A stretch of 64,000 nucleotides of DNA from Geomesophilobacter sediminis (lineage in GTDB: Bacteria; Desulfobacterota; Desulfuromonadia; Geobacterales; Geobacteraceae): contig NZ_JAEMHM010000006.1 in assembly GCF_016458275.1 (NCBI RefSeq), forward strand, positions 186,001 to 250,000. Direction: 5' to 3'. The notes beneath the pieces were generated by a model, which ran no database searches, was not told the origin of the DNA, and saw only the letters and a list, made by a program, of their open reading frames with translations. The translations under genes and the position numbers were made by a program. This document shows, piece by piece, positions 8,411 to 15,519 of the stretch (the first letter of the stretch is position 1; each line of letters starts with the position of its first letter).

Positions 8411-9670
8411 ATGACGACCGTAGCAGAAAAGATCCGCGCCATCGCCGCCAAGGCCAGGGAAGCCTCCTTCGCCATGGCAAAGCTTTCGACCGCTGCCAAA
8501 AACGAGCTCCTGATCGACATGGCCCTGGCGCTCGTCAACAACGCCGAGCACATCATCGCCGAGAACCGCAAGGATCTCGAAGCCGGCGAGAAACGCGGAC
8601 TCTCCTCCGCGATGCTGGACCGCCTCATGCTGGACCACTCCCGGATCAACGGAATGGCGGAGGCCATCCGCGAGGTGGCGGCGCTCCCGGACCCGGTCGG
8701 CGAGGTGACCGGCATGTGGAAGCGCCCCAACGACCTCATGGTCGGCCGGATGCGGATCCCGCTCGGCGTCATCGGGATCATCTACGAGTCGCGCCCCAAC
8801 GTCACCTCCGACGCGGCCGCCCTTTGCCTTAAAAGCGGCAACGCGGTCGTTTTGCGCGGCGGCAGCGAGGCGATCCATTCCAACGTGGCCATCGCCGAGA
8901 TCTGCGCCCAGGAGCTCAAGAAGCGGAACATCCCCGAGGGGGCGCTTTCGCTGGTGCCGTTCCCGGAGCGGGAAGGGGTCACCGAGATGCTCAAGCAGGA
9001 GGAGTACATCGACGTGATCATCCCGCGCGGCGGCGAGAACCTGATCCGCTTCGTCGTCGAGCATTCCAAGATCCCGGTCATCAAGCATTACAAAGGGGTC
9101 TGCCACATCTTCGTCGACGCGAGCGCCGACTTCGAGATGGCGCGCAACATCATCGTCAATGCCAAGGTGCAGCGCCCCGGCGTCTGCAACGCGCTGGAAA
9201 CCCTGCTGGTCCACCGGGAGATCGCGCCGACCTTCATCCCGTTCATCTACGATGCGCTTTCCGGGCTCAAGGTTGAGGTCCGCGGCGACGAGGCGTTCCG
9301 GCAGTTCGCTCCCCAGGCGACCGCGGCGGTCGAGGAGGATTGGGAGGCGGAATACCTCGATCTCATCCTGGCGGCCAAGGTGGTGGACGGCCTTGACGGC
9401 GCCATCGACCACATCAACCGTTACTGCTCGCTGCACACCGAGTCGATCATCACCGGCAACTACGCCAACGCGCAGCGCTTCATCCGCGAGGTGAATTCGG
9501 GGGTGGTGATGGTGAACGCCTCCACCCGCTTTTCCGACGGGAACCAGCTCGGGCTCGGCGCGGAAATCGGGATCTCGACCACCAAGCTCCACTCCTTCGG
9601 GCCGATGGGACTCGAGGACCTGACCACCAGGAAATTCATCGTGTACGGCGACGGGCAGATTCGCCCCTAG
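8411..9670 (+). CDS. proA: Gamma-glutamyl phosphate reductase
   Basis: 419-aa NADPH-dependent reductase producing glutamate semialdehyde, the second proline step. Aldehyde-dehydrogenase-like fold; IYESRPNVT (about 124-132), and the catalytic cysteine is Cys259 in QRPGVCNALE. Length matches the family. The ATG at 8411 is preceded by GGAGGAATGCAC. Downstream nadD starts 17 bases after the stop, so proA-nadD-rsfS-rlmH read as one transcription unit ending at the terminator at 11186. Confidence 0.96.
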   Translation: MTTVAEKIRAIAAKAREASFAMAKLSTAAKNELLIDMALALVNNAEHIIAENRKDLEAGEKRGLSSAMLDRLMLDHSRINGMAEAIREVAALPDPVGEVTGMWKRPNDLMVGRMRIPLGVIGIIYESRPNVTSDAAALCLKSGNAVVLRGGSEAIHSNVAIAEICAQELKKRNIPEGALSLVPFPEREGVTEMLKQEEYIDVIIPRGGENLIRFVVEHSKIPVIKHYKGVCHIFVDASADFEMARNIIVNAKVQRPGVCNALETLLVHREIAPTFIPFIYDALSGLKVEVRGDEAFRQFAPQATAAVEEDWEAEYLDLILAAKVVDGLDGAIDHINRYCSLHTESIITGNYANAQRFIREVNSGVVMVNASTRFSDGNQLGLGAEIGISTTKLHSFGPMGLEDLTTRKFIVYGDGQIRP

Positions 9671-9687
9671 TCCGGAGGCGCCGTTCC

Positions 9688-10338
9688 ATGAAGATTGGCA
9701 TCCTGGGGGGGACCTTCAACCCCGTTCACAACGCGCACCTGCGGATCGCCGAGGAGGCGCGGGACAACTTCGGCCTGGACCGGGTGGTGTTCATCCCGGC
9801 CGCCACCCCGCCGCACAAGCCGACGATCGGCGAGCTCTCCTTTGCCGACCGTCTCGCGATGGTACAGCTGGCGGTGGCGGACAACCCCCACTTCACGGTG
9901 TCGGACATGGAAGGGGTGCGGGGGGGCCGCTCCTACTCCATCGACACCATTCGTGAGCTGCGCCGGCTGCACCCGGACGACGATTTCTATTTCATCATCG
10001 GCGGCGACTCGTTTCGGGACATCTCGAGCTGGCGGGAATACGCCGAGATTTTCGCTACCTGCAACGTGATCGCCGTGCAGCGGCCGGGCGCCACCTTCGA
10101 GAGCCTGGCCCAATCCCTCCCTGTTGCTATAGCAAATCAGTTCTGCTATGATGAGCCCGCTAAAATGTTAAGCCACAGCTCCGGCTGTGGCGTTTTTGCT
10201 CTTCACGGGGTACTTTTGGACATTTCGTCCAGCGAGATCCGCGCTCTGGCGCGGCAAGGCCGCTCGATCCGGTATTTGGTACCCGGACCGGTCGAGCAGT
10301 ACATCAAGGAACATAGGTTATACATCGATGGAAGGTAA
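9688..10338 (+). CDS. nadD: Nicotinate-nucleotide adenylyltransferase
   Basis: 216-aa NAD-synthesis enzyme that adenylylates nicotinate mononucleotide. The nucleotidyltransferase motif GGTFNPVHNAH (7-17, with His14 and His17) and the C-terminal ISSSEIR block are intact. Residues about 145-170 are encoded by an unusually AT-rich patch that also contains a promoter-like sequence and a terminator-like hairpin (10124-10197), although the frame stays open and the ISSSEIR end follows. Its last 11 bases overlap rsfS. Confidence 0.95.
   Translation: MKIGILGGTFNPVHNAHLRIAEEARDNFGLDRVVFIPAATPPHKPTIGELSFADRLAMVQLAVADNPHFTVSDMEGVRGGRSYSIDTIRELRRLHPDDDFYFIIGGDSFRDISSWREYAEIFATCNVIAVQRPGATFESLAQSLPVAIANQFCYDEPAKMLSHSSGCGVFALHGVLLDISSSEIRALARQGRSIRYLVPGPVEQYIKEHRLYIDGR
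10124..10152 (+). promoter_or_regulatory. Sigma-70-like promoter inside nadD
   Basis: TTGCTA (10124-10129), a 17-base spacer and TATGAT (10147-10152). The patch is clearly richer in A+T than the surrounding coding sequence. Predicted start is near 10160, directly before the hairpin at 10172. It could fire a very short RNA or feed rsfS-rlmH. Confidence 0.4.
10172..10197 (+). terminator. Terminator-like hairpin inside nadD
   Basis: GCCACAGC pairs perfectly with GCTGTGGC around a TCCG (UNCG-type) tetraloop, followed by GTTTTT. It lies within codons for residues about 162-170 of NadD. Confidence 0.45.
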
Positions 10339-10720
10339 TGAAGTACTTACGGCGGAAGAGCGCGCGGTGAAGTGCGCCGCGTTCGCCCTCGACAAGAAGG
10401 CGCTCGACGTCAAGATTTTCTCGATCGGCAAGATCTCCAGCATCGCCGATTACCTCGTGCTGGCCAGCGGCCGGTCCGACAAGCAGGTTCAGGCGATTGC
10501 CGAGTCGGTCAAGGTAGGGCTCAAGCCGTGGGACCGCCCGATCGACACCGAAGGGGTGGACGAGGGGCGCTGGATCGTCATGGACTACGGCGACATCATC
10601 GTGCACGTCTTCCAGGAAGAAGTGCGCGCGATATACAACCTGGATGAACTCTGGGGGCGTGCCGGGCAGGTAGCGATTCCGGAGGAACTTCTCTGGGACA
10701 AGCCGGCCCGTGAAGCTTAA
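10328..10720 (+). CDS. rsfS: Ribosomal silencing factor RsfS
   Basis: 130-aa Iojap/RsfS family protein that binds ribosomal protein uL14 and blocks 50S-30S joining under starvation. Family blocks visible: ALDVKIFSIGKISSIADYLV, LASGRSDKQVQAIA, then WIVMDYGDIIVHVF. Start set at the ATG at 10328, overlapping the nadD end by 11 bases; an upstream in-frame extension within nadD is not conserved. It overlaps rlmH by 11 bases at its end. The nadD-rsfS-rlmH order is widely conserved. Confidence 0.94.
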   Translation: MEGNEVLTAEERAVKCAAFALDKKALDVKIFSIGKISSIADYLVLASGRSDKQVQAIAESVKVGLKPWDRPIDTEGVDEGRWIVMDYGDIIVHVFQEEVRAIYNLDELWGRAGQVAIPEELLWDKPAREA

Positions 10721-11174
10721 GGTCCTTTGGGTCGGTAAGACCCAGGAACCGTGGGTGCGAGCCGGGATCGACGAATACAGCGGGAGGATCAAGCGCTATC
10801 TCCCGCTGGAGATCCAGGAGGCGCGCGAGGAAAAAGGAGGAGTGCCGCAGGTCATGCGGGAACGCGAGTGCGAGCGGCTTGCGAAGATTCTTCCCAAGGG
10901 GGGGAGACTGGTGCTGCTCGACGAGCGGGGGGATGCGCTGACCTCGCCGGAATTCGCGAACTTCATCGGCAAAAACCGCGACCAGGGGACCTCGGATCTG
11001 GTTTTCGCCATCGGCGGGGCCTACGGGTTCACCGACGAGTTCCGTAGCCGGGCCCACAAGACGATCTCCCTTTCCAAGATGACGCTCACCCACCAGATGG
11101 TGCGGGTATTTCTGCTGGAGCAGATCTACCGCGGCTTCACCATCTTAAACGGCGAGCCGTACCACCACGAGTAG
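10710..11174 (+). CDS. rlmH: 23S rRNA pseudouridine(1915) N3-methyltransferase RlmH
   Basis: 154-aa SPOUT methyltransferase modifying helix 69 of 23S rRNA. The knotted-fold signature FAIGGAYGF (about 95-103), the LSKMTLTHQMVRVFLLEQIY block and the invariant C-terminal PYHHE are all there. Translation starts at GTG 10710, inside the end of rsfS. It is the last gene before a strong terminator. Confidence 0.96.
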   Translation: MKLKVLWVGKTQEPWVRAGIDEYSGRIKRYLPLEIQEAREEKGGVPQVMRERECERLAKILPKGGRLVLLDERGDALTSPEFANFIGKNRDQGTSDLVFAIGGAYGFTDEFRSRAHKTISLSKMTLTHQMVRVFLLEQIYRGFTILNGEPYHHE

Positions 11175-11185
11175 TTGGCAGTTAC

Positions 11186-11217
11186 AAAAAGGTGAAGTTT
11201 TCTCTTCACCTTTTTTT
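11186..11217 (+). terminator. Rho-independent terminator after rlmH
   Basis: AAAAAGGTGAAG and CTTCACCTTTTTTT form the stem around a TTTTCT loop, ending the proA-nadD-rsfS-rlmH unit. Confidence 0.9.
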
Positions 11218-11261
11218 GTCTAAAAATTCCGTCCGGCATCTCCTTTGTGGCAGCTTTTACT

Positions 11262-11322
11262 GTGGGAGCGCCATTCCTGGCGCGAATAACCAGTGCCTTC
11301 GCGCCAGGAATGGCGCTCCCAC
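11262..11322. repeat. Repeat family B, near-perfect palindrome (B3)
   Basis: Left arm 11262-11286 and right arm 11298-11322 are 25-base reverse complements (GTGGGAGCGCCATTCCTGGC... ), separated by 11 bases. It lies between the rlmH terminator and gpmI. Confidence 0.9.
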
Positions 11323-11429
11323 CGGAGAAGGACCAGCCCCGCCGGGGATGGAGATTTTGCTTCACCTGTGTCGATGACCATTTCACTGTGATCTGTTCCC
11401 CAACGAGGGAACAACAAGGGGGGGAAGCC

Positions 11430-12977
11430 ATGGCAAACAAGAAACCGCTGCTTTTGATGATCCTCGACGGCTGGGGAATCAATCCCGACACCAAGAACAA
11501 CGCCGTCGCCCAGGCGAAGACGCCCAACATGACCCGGCTCACCGCCGAGTACCCGTTCGTCGCGATCGACGGCTCCGGGATGTCGGTCGGCCTCCCCGAA
11601 GGCCAGATGGGTAACTCGGAAGTCGGCCACATGAACATCGGCGCCGGCCGCGTCGTCTATCAGGACCTGACCCGGATCAGCAAGTCGATCAAAGACGGCG
11701 ACTTCTTCGAAAACCCGGTCCTTTTGGACTGCCTGCACAAGGTAAAGGCGGGGAGCGGGCGGCTGCACCTGTCGGGACTTCTGTCCGACGGCGGCGTGCA
11801 TTCCCATGAGACTCACCTCTTCGCCCTCATCGAGCTCGCCAAGCGCCGGGGCATCAAGGAGATCTACGTCCATGCCCTGATGGACGGGCGGGACACCCCG
11901 CCGCAGAGCGGTGCCGATTACCTGCAGCGCCTGGAAAACGCCATCGCCCGGATCGGCGCCGGGAAGGTCGCCACGGTCATGGGCCGCTACTATGCCATGG
12001 ACCGCGACAACCGCTGGGAGCGCGTCGAAAAGGCCTACCGCGCCATGGTGCTGGGGGAGGGCAACGCGGTGGCTTCCTCCGCCGAGGCGATCCAGAACAG
12101 CTACCAGGAAGGCGTCGTGGACGAATTCGTGCTGCCGAGCGTGATCGTTTCCGGCGGCGCGCCGGTTGGCAAGATCGGCGACGGCGACGGCTTCATCTTC
12201 TTCAACTTCCGCTCCGACCGCGCCCGCGAGATCACCCGCGCCTTCACCCGCGCCGACTTCGACGGTTTCAAGCGGGAGGTCTGGCCCAAGCTCGCCTCGT
12301 ATGTCTGCCTGACCACCTACGACGAGACGTTCGGGCTTCCGGTCGCGTTCGGGCCGGACGCGCTCACCAACATCTTCCCGGAAGTGATCGGGCGGGCGGG
12401 GCTGACCCAGCTCCGTATCGCCGAAACCGAGAAGTATGCTCACGTGACCTTCTTCCTGAACGGCGGTCGCGAGACGCCGTTTCCCGGCGAGGACCGCGCG
12501 TTGATCCCGTCTCCCAAGGAGGTCGCCACTTACGACCTTAAGCCGGAGATGAGCGCTTACCTGGTGACCGAGGAACTTTTGAAGCGGCTCAGCGAGGACA
12601 AGTACGACGTGATCATCCTGAACTTCGCTAACGCCGACATGGTCGGCCACACCGGCATCCTGGAGGCGGCGGTCCGCGCCGTCGAGGCGGTCGATTCCTG
12701 CGTCGGGAAGATCGTCGACCGGGTGCGCGAGCTGGGTGGGGCGGTTCTGATCACCGCCGACCACGGCAACGCCGAGATGATGGTCGACGAAAACACCGGC
12801 GGCCCCCACACCGCCCATACCACCGATCTCGCTCCGTTCGTCCTGGTGGACGACAGCCGCAAGAACGTGAAGCTGCGAAACGGCGGCGTCCTGGCCGACA
12901 TCGCGCCGACCATGCTGCAGATGCTCGGCATCCCGCAGCCCGCGGAGATGACCGGCAAAAGCCTGATCGCGGAGTAG
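11430..12977 (+). CDS. gpmI: 2,3-bisphosphoglycerate-independent phosphoglycerate mutase
   Basis: 515-aa manganese-dependent iPGM interconverting 3- and 2-phosphoglycerate. Alkaline-phosphatase-superfamily features: metal ligand in LDGWG (Asp13), phosphoserine nucleophile Ser63 in [26 protein letters not shown], and the C-terminal metal site [10 protein letters not shown]. Start at the ATG at 11430 behind a run of G (AAGGGGGGGAAGCC). Typical length. No other gene shares its strand within 200 bases on either side, so it is likely monocistronic. Confidence 0.96.
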   Translation: MANKKPLLLMILDGWGINPDTKNNAVAQAKTPNMTRLTAEYPFVAIDGSGMSVGLPEGQMGNSEVGHMNIGAGRVVYQDLTRISKSIKDGDFFENPVLLDCLHKVKAGSGRLHLSGLLSDGGVHSHETHLFALIELAKRRGIKEIYVHALMDGRDTPPQSGADYLQRLENAIARIGAGKVATVMGRYYAMDRDNRWERVEKAYRAMVLGEGNAVASSAEAIQNSYQEGVVDEFVLPSVIVSGGAPVGKIGDGDGFIFFNFRSDRAREITRAFTRADFDGFKREVWPKLASYVCLTTYDETFGLPVAFGPDALTNIFPEVIGRAGLTQLRIAETEKYAHVTFFLNGGRETPFPGEDRALIPSPKEVATYDLKPEMSAYLVTEELLKRLSEDKYDVIILNFANADMVGHTGILEAAVRAVEAVDSCVGKIVDRVRELGGAVLITADHGNAEMMVDENTGGPHTAHTTDLAPFVLVDDSRKNVKLRNGGVLADIAPTMLQMLGIPQPAEMTGKSLIAE

Positions 12978-13014
12978 GGGGAACCTCCCACGAGGTTATG
13001 CCTGAACCCCATCC

Positions 13015-13227
13015 GCACCCGATCCCTCCCCTTGAAGGGGAGGGGACCTGATGTCGGCGGCAAAGGCAGAATAACTGAACACGATTATCCAGTGCATCCA
13101 GAGTACATAGGGGCGCAGCATGCTGTGCCTAAGAATCAGATTAAAAATCCATGAGTGGGCGAGGTAGGAAGGTATTTGCCCCAGCGTCCCCACTCCTTCA
13201 AGGAGAGGGACAGGGTGAGGATGGGGG
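13015..13227. repeat. Two family A repeats in opposite orientation (A5, A6)
   Basis: A5 (13015-13048) reads ACCCCATCCGCACCCGATCC then CTCCCCTTGAAGGGGAGGGG. A6 (13184-13227) is the opposite strand: GTCCCCACTCCTTCAAGGAG then AGGGACAGGGTGAGGATGGG. The 135 bases between them contain the GGGCGCAGCATGCTGTGCC palindrome (13111-13130). The arrangement looks like a small non-autonomous element bounded by inverted repeats. Confidence 0.75.
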
Positions 13228-13262
13228 ACTCTTACCGTCAGCCGAAGCATCAGGAGGCCGTA

Positions 13263-13931
13263 ATGAAAATCATCGTCATCAACGGAAGTCCCCGGGGCAT
13301 GAAAGGCATGACCGGCCGCCTTTTGGAAGAAGTTGTCGCCGGGGTGTCCCAGGCGGGCGCCGAGGTGGAAACCGTTCTTTTGAACGACATCACCATCAAG
13401 CCCTGCACCGCATGCGATGCCTGCCACAAGATCGGCCATTGCCCGGTGCAGGACGATTTCGAACCGCTCAAGAAAAAGCTCCTGGAGGCGGATGGTTTCG
13501 TCCTCGCCAGCCCCAATTACATCTTCAGCGTGACCGCGCAGATGAAGGCGTTTTTCGACCGCTGCTGCGGCATCATCCATTGCCACGAGCTGGAAGGGAA
13601 ATACGCTGCCTTGGTGGAAACTTCCGGTGGCGGCGGGGATGACGAGGTCCTCGGGTACATGAGCCGGTTCGTCACCTCGCTCGGTGCCGTCACGGTCGGC
13701 GGAGTCGGTTCGGTCGGCGCCGGTTGGCGGACCTTCCCGGAGCAGGATACCCTGTTTGCCAAGGCGCAGGGTCTGGGCCAGGATCTCTGCGCGGCGATCA
13801 AAGAAAAGCGGGTATTCCCGGAGCAGGAGGAAGCCAGGCTGGCGTTCAAGGCCCGGATGGAGCAGCTGATCGGCTACATGGGCGAGGTCTGGACCTACGA
13901 GAAAGAGTTCTGGGTAAGCAGGAACCGCTAA
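13263..13931 (+). CDS. Iron-sulfur flavoprotein (NADPH-dependent FMN reductase-like)
   Basis: 222-aa flavodoxin-fold protein. An FMN phosphate-binding start IVINGSPRG (3-11) is followed by a compact cysteine cluster Cys48-x2-Cys51-x2-Cys54-x5-Cys60, the spacing described for the [4Fe-4S] site of the archaeal iron-sulfur flavoprotein Isf. ASPNYIFSVTAQMKAFFDR is the typical flavin-edge loop. It probably transfers electrons between a low-potential donor and a small oxidant; the partner is unknown. The ATG at 13263 has AGGAGGCCGTA. A repeat lies on each side. Confidence 0.88.
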   Translation: MKIIVINGSPRGMKGMTGRLLEEVVAGVSQAGAEVETVLLNDITIKPCTACDACHKIGHCPVQDDFEPLKKKLLEADGFVLASPNYIFSVTAQMKAFFDRCCGIIHCHELEGKYAALVETSGGGGDDEVLGYMSRFVTSLGAVTVGGVGSVGAGWRTFPEQDTLFAKAQGLGQDLCAAIKEKRVFPEQEEARLAFKARMEQLIGYMGEVWTYEKEFWVSRNR

Positions 13932-13939
13932 GGGAACTG

Positions 13940-13978
13940 AACCCCATCCTCACCACGTCCCTCCCCTTGAAGGGGAGG
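13940..13978. repeat. Repeat family A (A7)
   Basis: ACCCCATCCTCACCACGTCC followed by CTCCCCTTGAAGGGGAGGT, the best match to the family A consensus in this orientation. Confidence 0.75.
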
Positions 13979-14048
13979 TACGTGGGAGGAACCTTTCTCA
14001 GAAGAATCCCCTTTCGGGAAGAGAGGGCGTTATCAAGGGAGGAAATAG

Positions 14049-14702
14049 ATGAGTCGAACCGATGAACTTAACGACTGGGCCTTCGCCCAGAAGTGCGAGA
14101 AGGCCGTTCAGGGATTGAAGAAGAACGGGTTTGACGCCGTCTACTGTCACAGCGGCGAAGAGGCCTTCCATTACATCATCAATGAGGCGGAGACCGCCAA
14201 AACGGTCGGCTTCGGCGGTTCCCTCTCGGTGGCCGACCTGAAGCTGACTGAGAAGCTGAAGGCAATGGGGAAGGAGATCATCGATCACGGGCTCCCCGGA
14301 CTGACTCCGGAGCAGAAACTGGAAGCCTGCCGCCGCGAACTCACCTGTGACCTCTTCCTCACCAGCAGCAACGCGGTAACCCTCTCCGGGACGCTGGTCA
14401 ACATCGACGGCAACGGCAACCGCGTGGCGGCGATGTTCTTCGGCCCCAAGAAATGCATCGTGGTCGTCGGCCGGAACAAGCTGGTCGATGGCGGCACCGA
14501 TGAGGCGGTCAGGCGGATCAAGCAGTACGCGGCCCCGGCAAATTCCCGGCGCCTCAACCTCGCCAACCCCTGCGCCACCACCGGTTTCTGCCACGACTGC
14601 GACTCACCGACGCGCATCTGCCGGGTGACCACCGTGGTCGACAAGAAGCCCCGCAACGCCGACATCCGCGTCCTGCTGGTCAACGAGGACATGGGGCTGT
14701 AA
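14049..14702 (+). CDS. LUD domain protein (lactate utilisation LutC/DUF162-like)
   Basis: 217-aa single-domain LUD protein: VGFGGSLSVADL (about 54-65), LTSSNAVTLSGTLVNIDGNGNRV (about 108-130) and GRNKLVDG are family hallmarks. In Bacillus, LutC takes part in L-lactate oxidation with LutA and LutB; neither partner is nearby, so its role here is open. A cysteine-containing end (CATTGFCHDCDSPTRIC, about 176-193) could hold a metal. The ATG at 14049 has GGGAGGAAATAG. Confidence 0.88.
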   Translation: MSRTDELNDWAFAQKCEKAVQGLKKNGFDAVYCHSGEEAFHYIINEAETAKTVGFGGSLSVADLKLTEKLKAMGKEIIDHGLPGLTPEQKLEACRRELTCDLFLTSSNAVTLSGTLVNIDGNGNRVAAMFFGPKKCIVVVGRNKLVDGGTDEAVRRIKQYAAPANSRRLNLANPCATTGFCHDCDSPTRICRVTTVVDKKPRNADIRVLLVNEDMGL

Positions 14703-14709
14703 TCCCACC

Positions 14710-14751
14710 TCATCGGACCGATTGGTTAAATCCGGCTGATCGGTCCGATGA
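14710..14751. promoter_or_regulatory. 13-bp inverted repeat between the LUD gene and comF
   Basis: TCATCGGACCGAT (14710-14722) is exactly repeated inverted at 14739-14751 with a 16-base spacer. No T-run follows, so it is either an operator or a weak terminator. It covers the ATG at 14748, which is why the next in-frame ATG (14775) is preferred for comF. Confidence 0.55.
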
Positions 14752-14774
14752 ACCACGAAGGCCGGGAGTCGCTC

Positions 14775-15491
14775 ATGATTCGCGCCTTGCTGGATCTCCT
14801 GTTCCCGCCGCTGTGCCACGCCTGCAAGGGCTTCATTCCCGATCGCCGCAGCATTAACATCTGCGACGCCTGCCTGGCTGACGTCTCCTTTGTCGTTTCC
14901 CCCTACTGTCCCGTCTGCGGCATTCCCTATCCGATGGACGGCGGCCTGGACCATCTCTGCGGCGCCTGCTCCAACGATCCCCCCTTCGATGCCTGCCGCT
15001 CGGCGGCCCTTCTGGACGGTCCGGTCCAGGAACTCATCCACCGCTTCAAATACTCCGGGCAGGTCCACCTGGCAGTGCCGCTGGGGCGGCTGGTCGCCGA
15101 ATGCCTGAAGTCTTTCTACGTGCAGGCTCAGCCTGAGGTCATCTTACCGGTGCCGCTGCATCGCAAACGTTTGCGCCAGCGCGGTTACAACCAGTCGCAG
15201 ATGTTGGGGAAGGTGATCGGAAAGGTGTGGGGGATACCGGTGCTGCCGACGAACCTGCGTCGGGTCCGTTGGACCGACCCGCAGACCGGCATGTCGGCCG
15301 GGGAGAGGAGAACGAATGTGGCGGGGGCGTTTGAGGTCCGGAACCCGGCGCAGCTGAAGGGAAAGCGCGTTTTGCTGGTGGACGACGTCCTCACCACCGG
15401 CAGCACCGTCCGCGCCTGCGCGGCGGCGCTTTACTCAGCCGAGGTCGAGGCGGTATTCGTGGCGACCGTCGCCAGGGGGATTCCGCCGTGA
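14775..15491 (+). CDS. comF: ComF family phosphoribosyltransferase-like protein
   Basis: 238-aa ComF-type protein. Four CxxC pairs at 14/17, 30/33, 45/48 and 62/65 form the N-terminal double zinc ribbon; the C-terminal half is a phosphoribosyltransferase fold with the PRPP loop VLLVDDVLTTGST. ComF supports DNA uptake in competent bacteria, but homologs exist in many species not known to be competent. GGGAG lies 7-11 bases before the ATG at 14775. It is convergent with the DinG-like helicase. Confidence 0.88.
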   Translation: MIRALLDLLFPPLCHACKGFIPDRRSINICDACLADVSFVVSPYCPVCGIPYPMDGGLDHLCGACSNDPPFDACRSAALLDGPVQELIHRFKYSGQVHLAVPLGRLVAECLKSFYVQAQPEVILPVPLHRKRLRQRGYNQSQMLGKVIGKVWGIPVLPTNLRRVRWTDPQTGMSAGERRTNVAGAFEVRNPAQLKGKRVLLVDDVLTTGSTVRACAAALYSAEVEAVFVATVARGIPP

Positions 15492-15519
15492 GTTGATCTC
15501 AGGGGACCGATGAAAAGGG

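Noticed and set aside
14748-14774. ATG 14748 as the comF start
   Set aside because: It lies within an inverted repeat and lacks a ribosome-binding site; ATG 14775 has GGGAG at suitable distance and starts at the conserved region.
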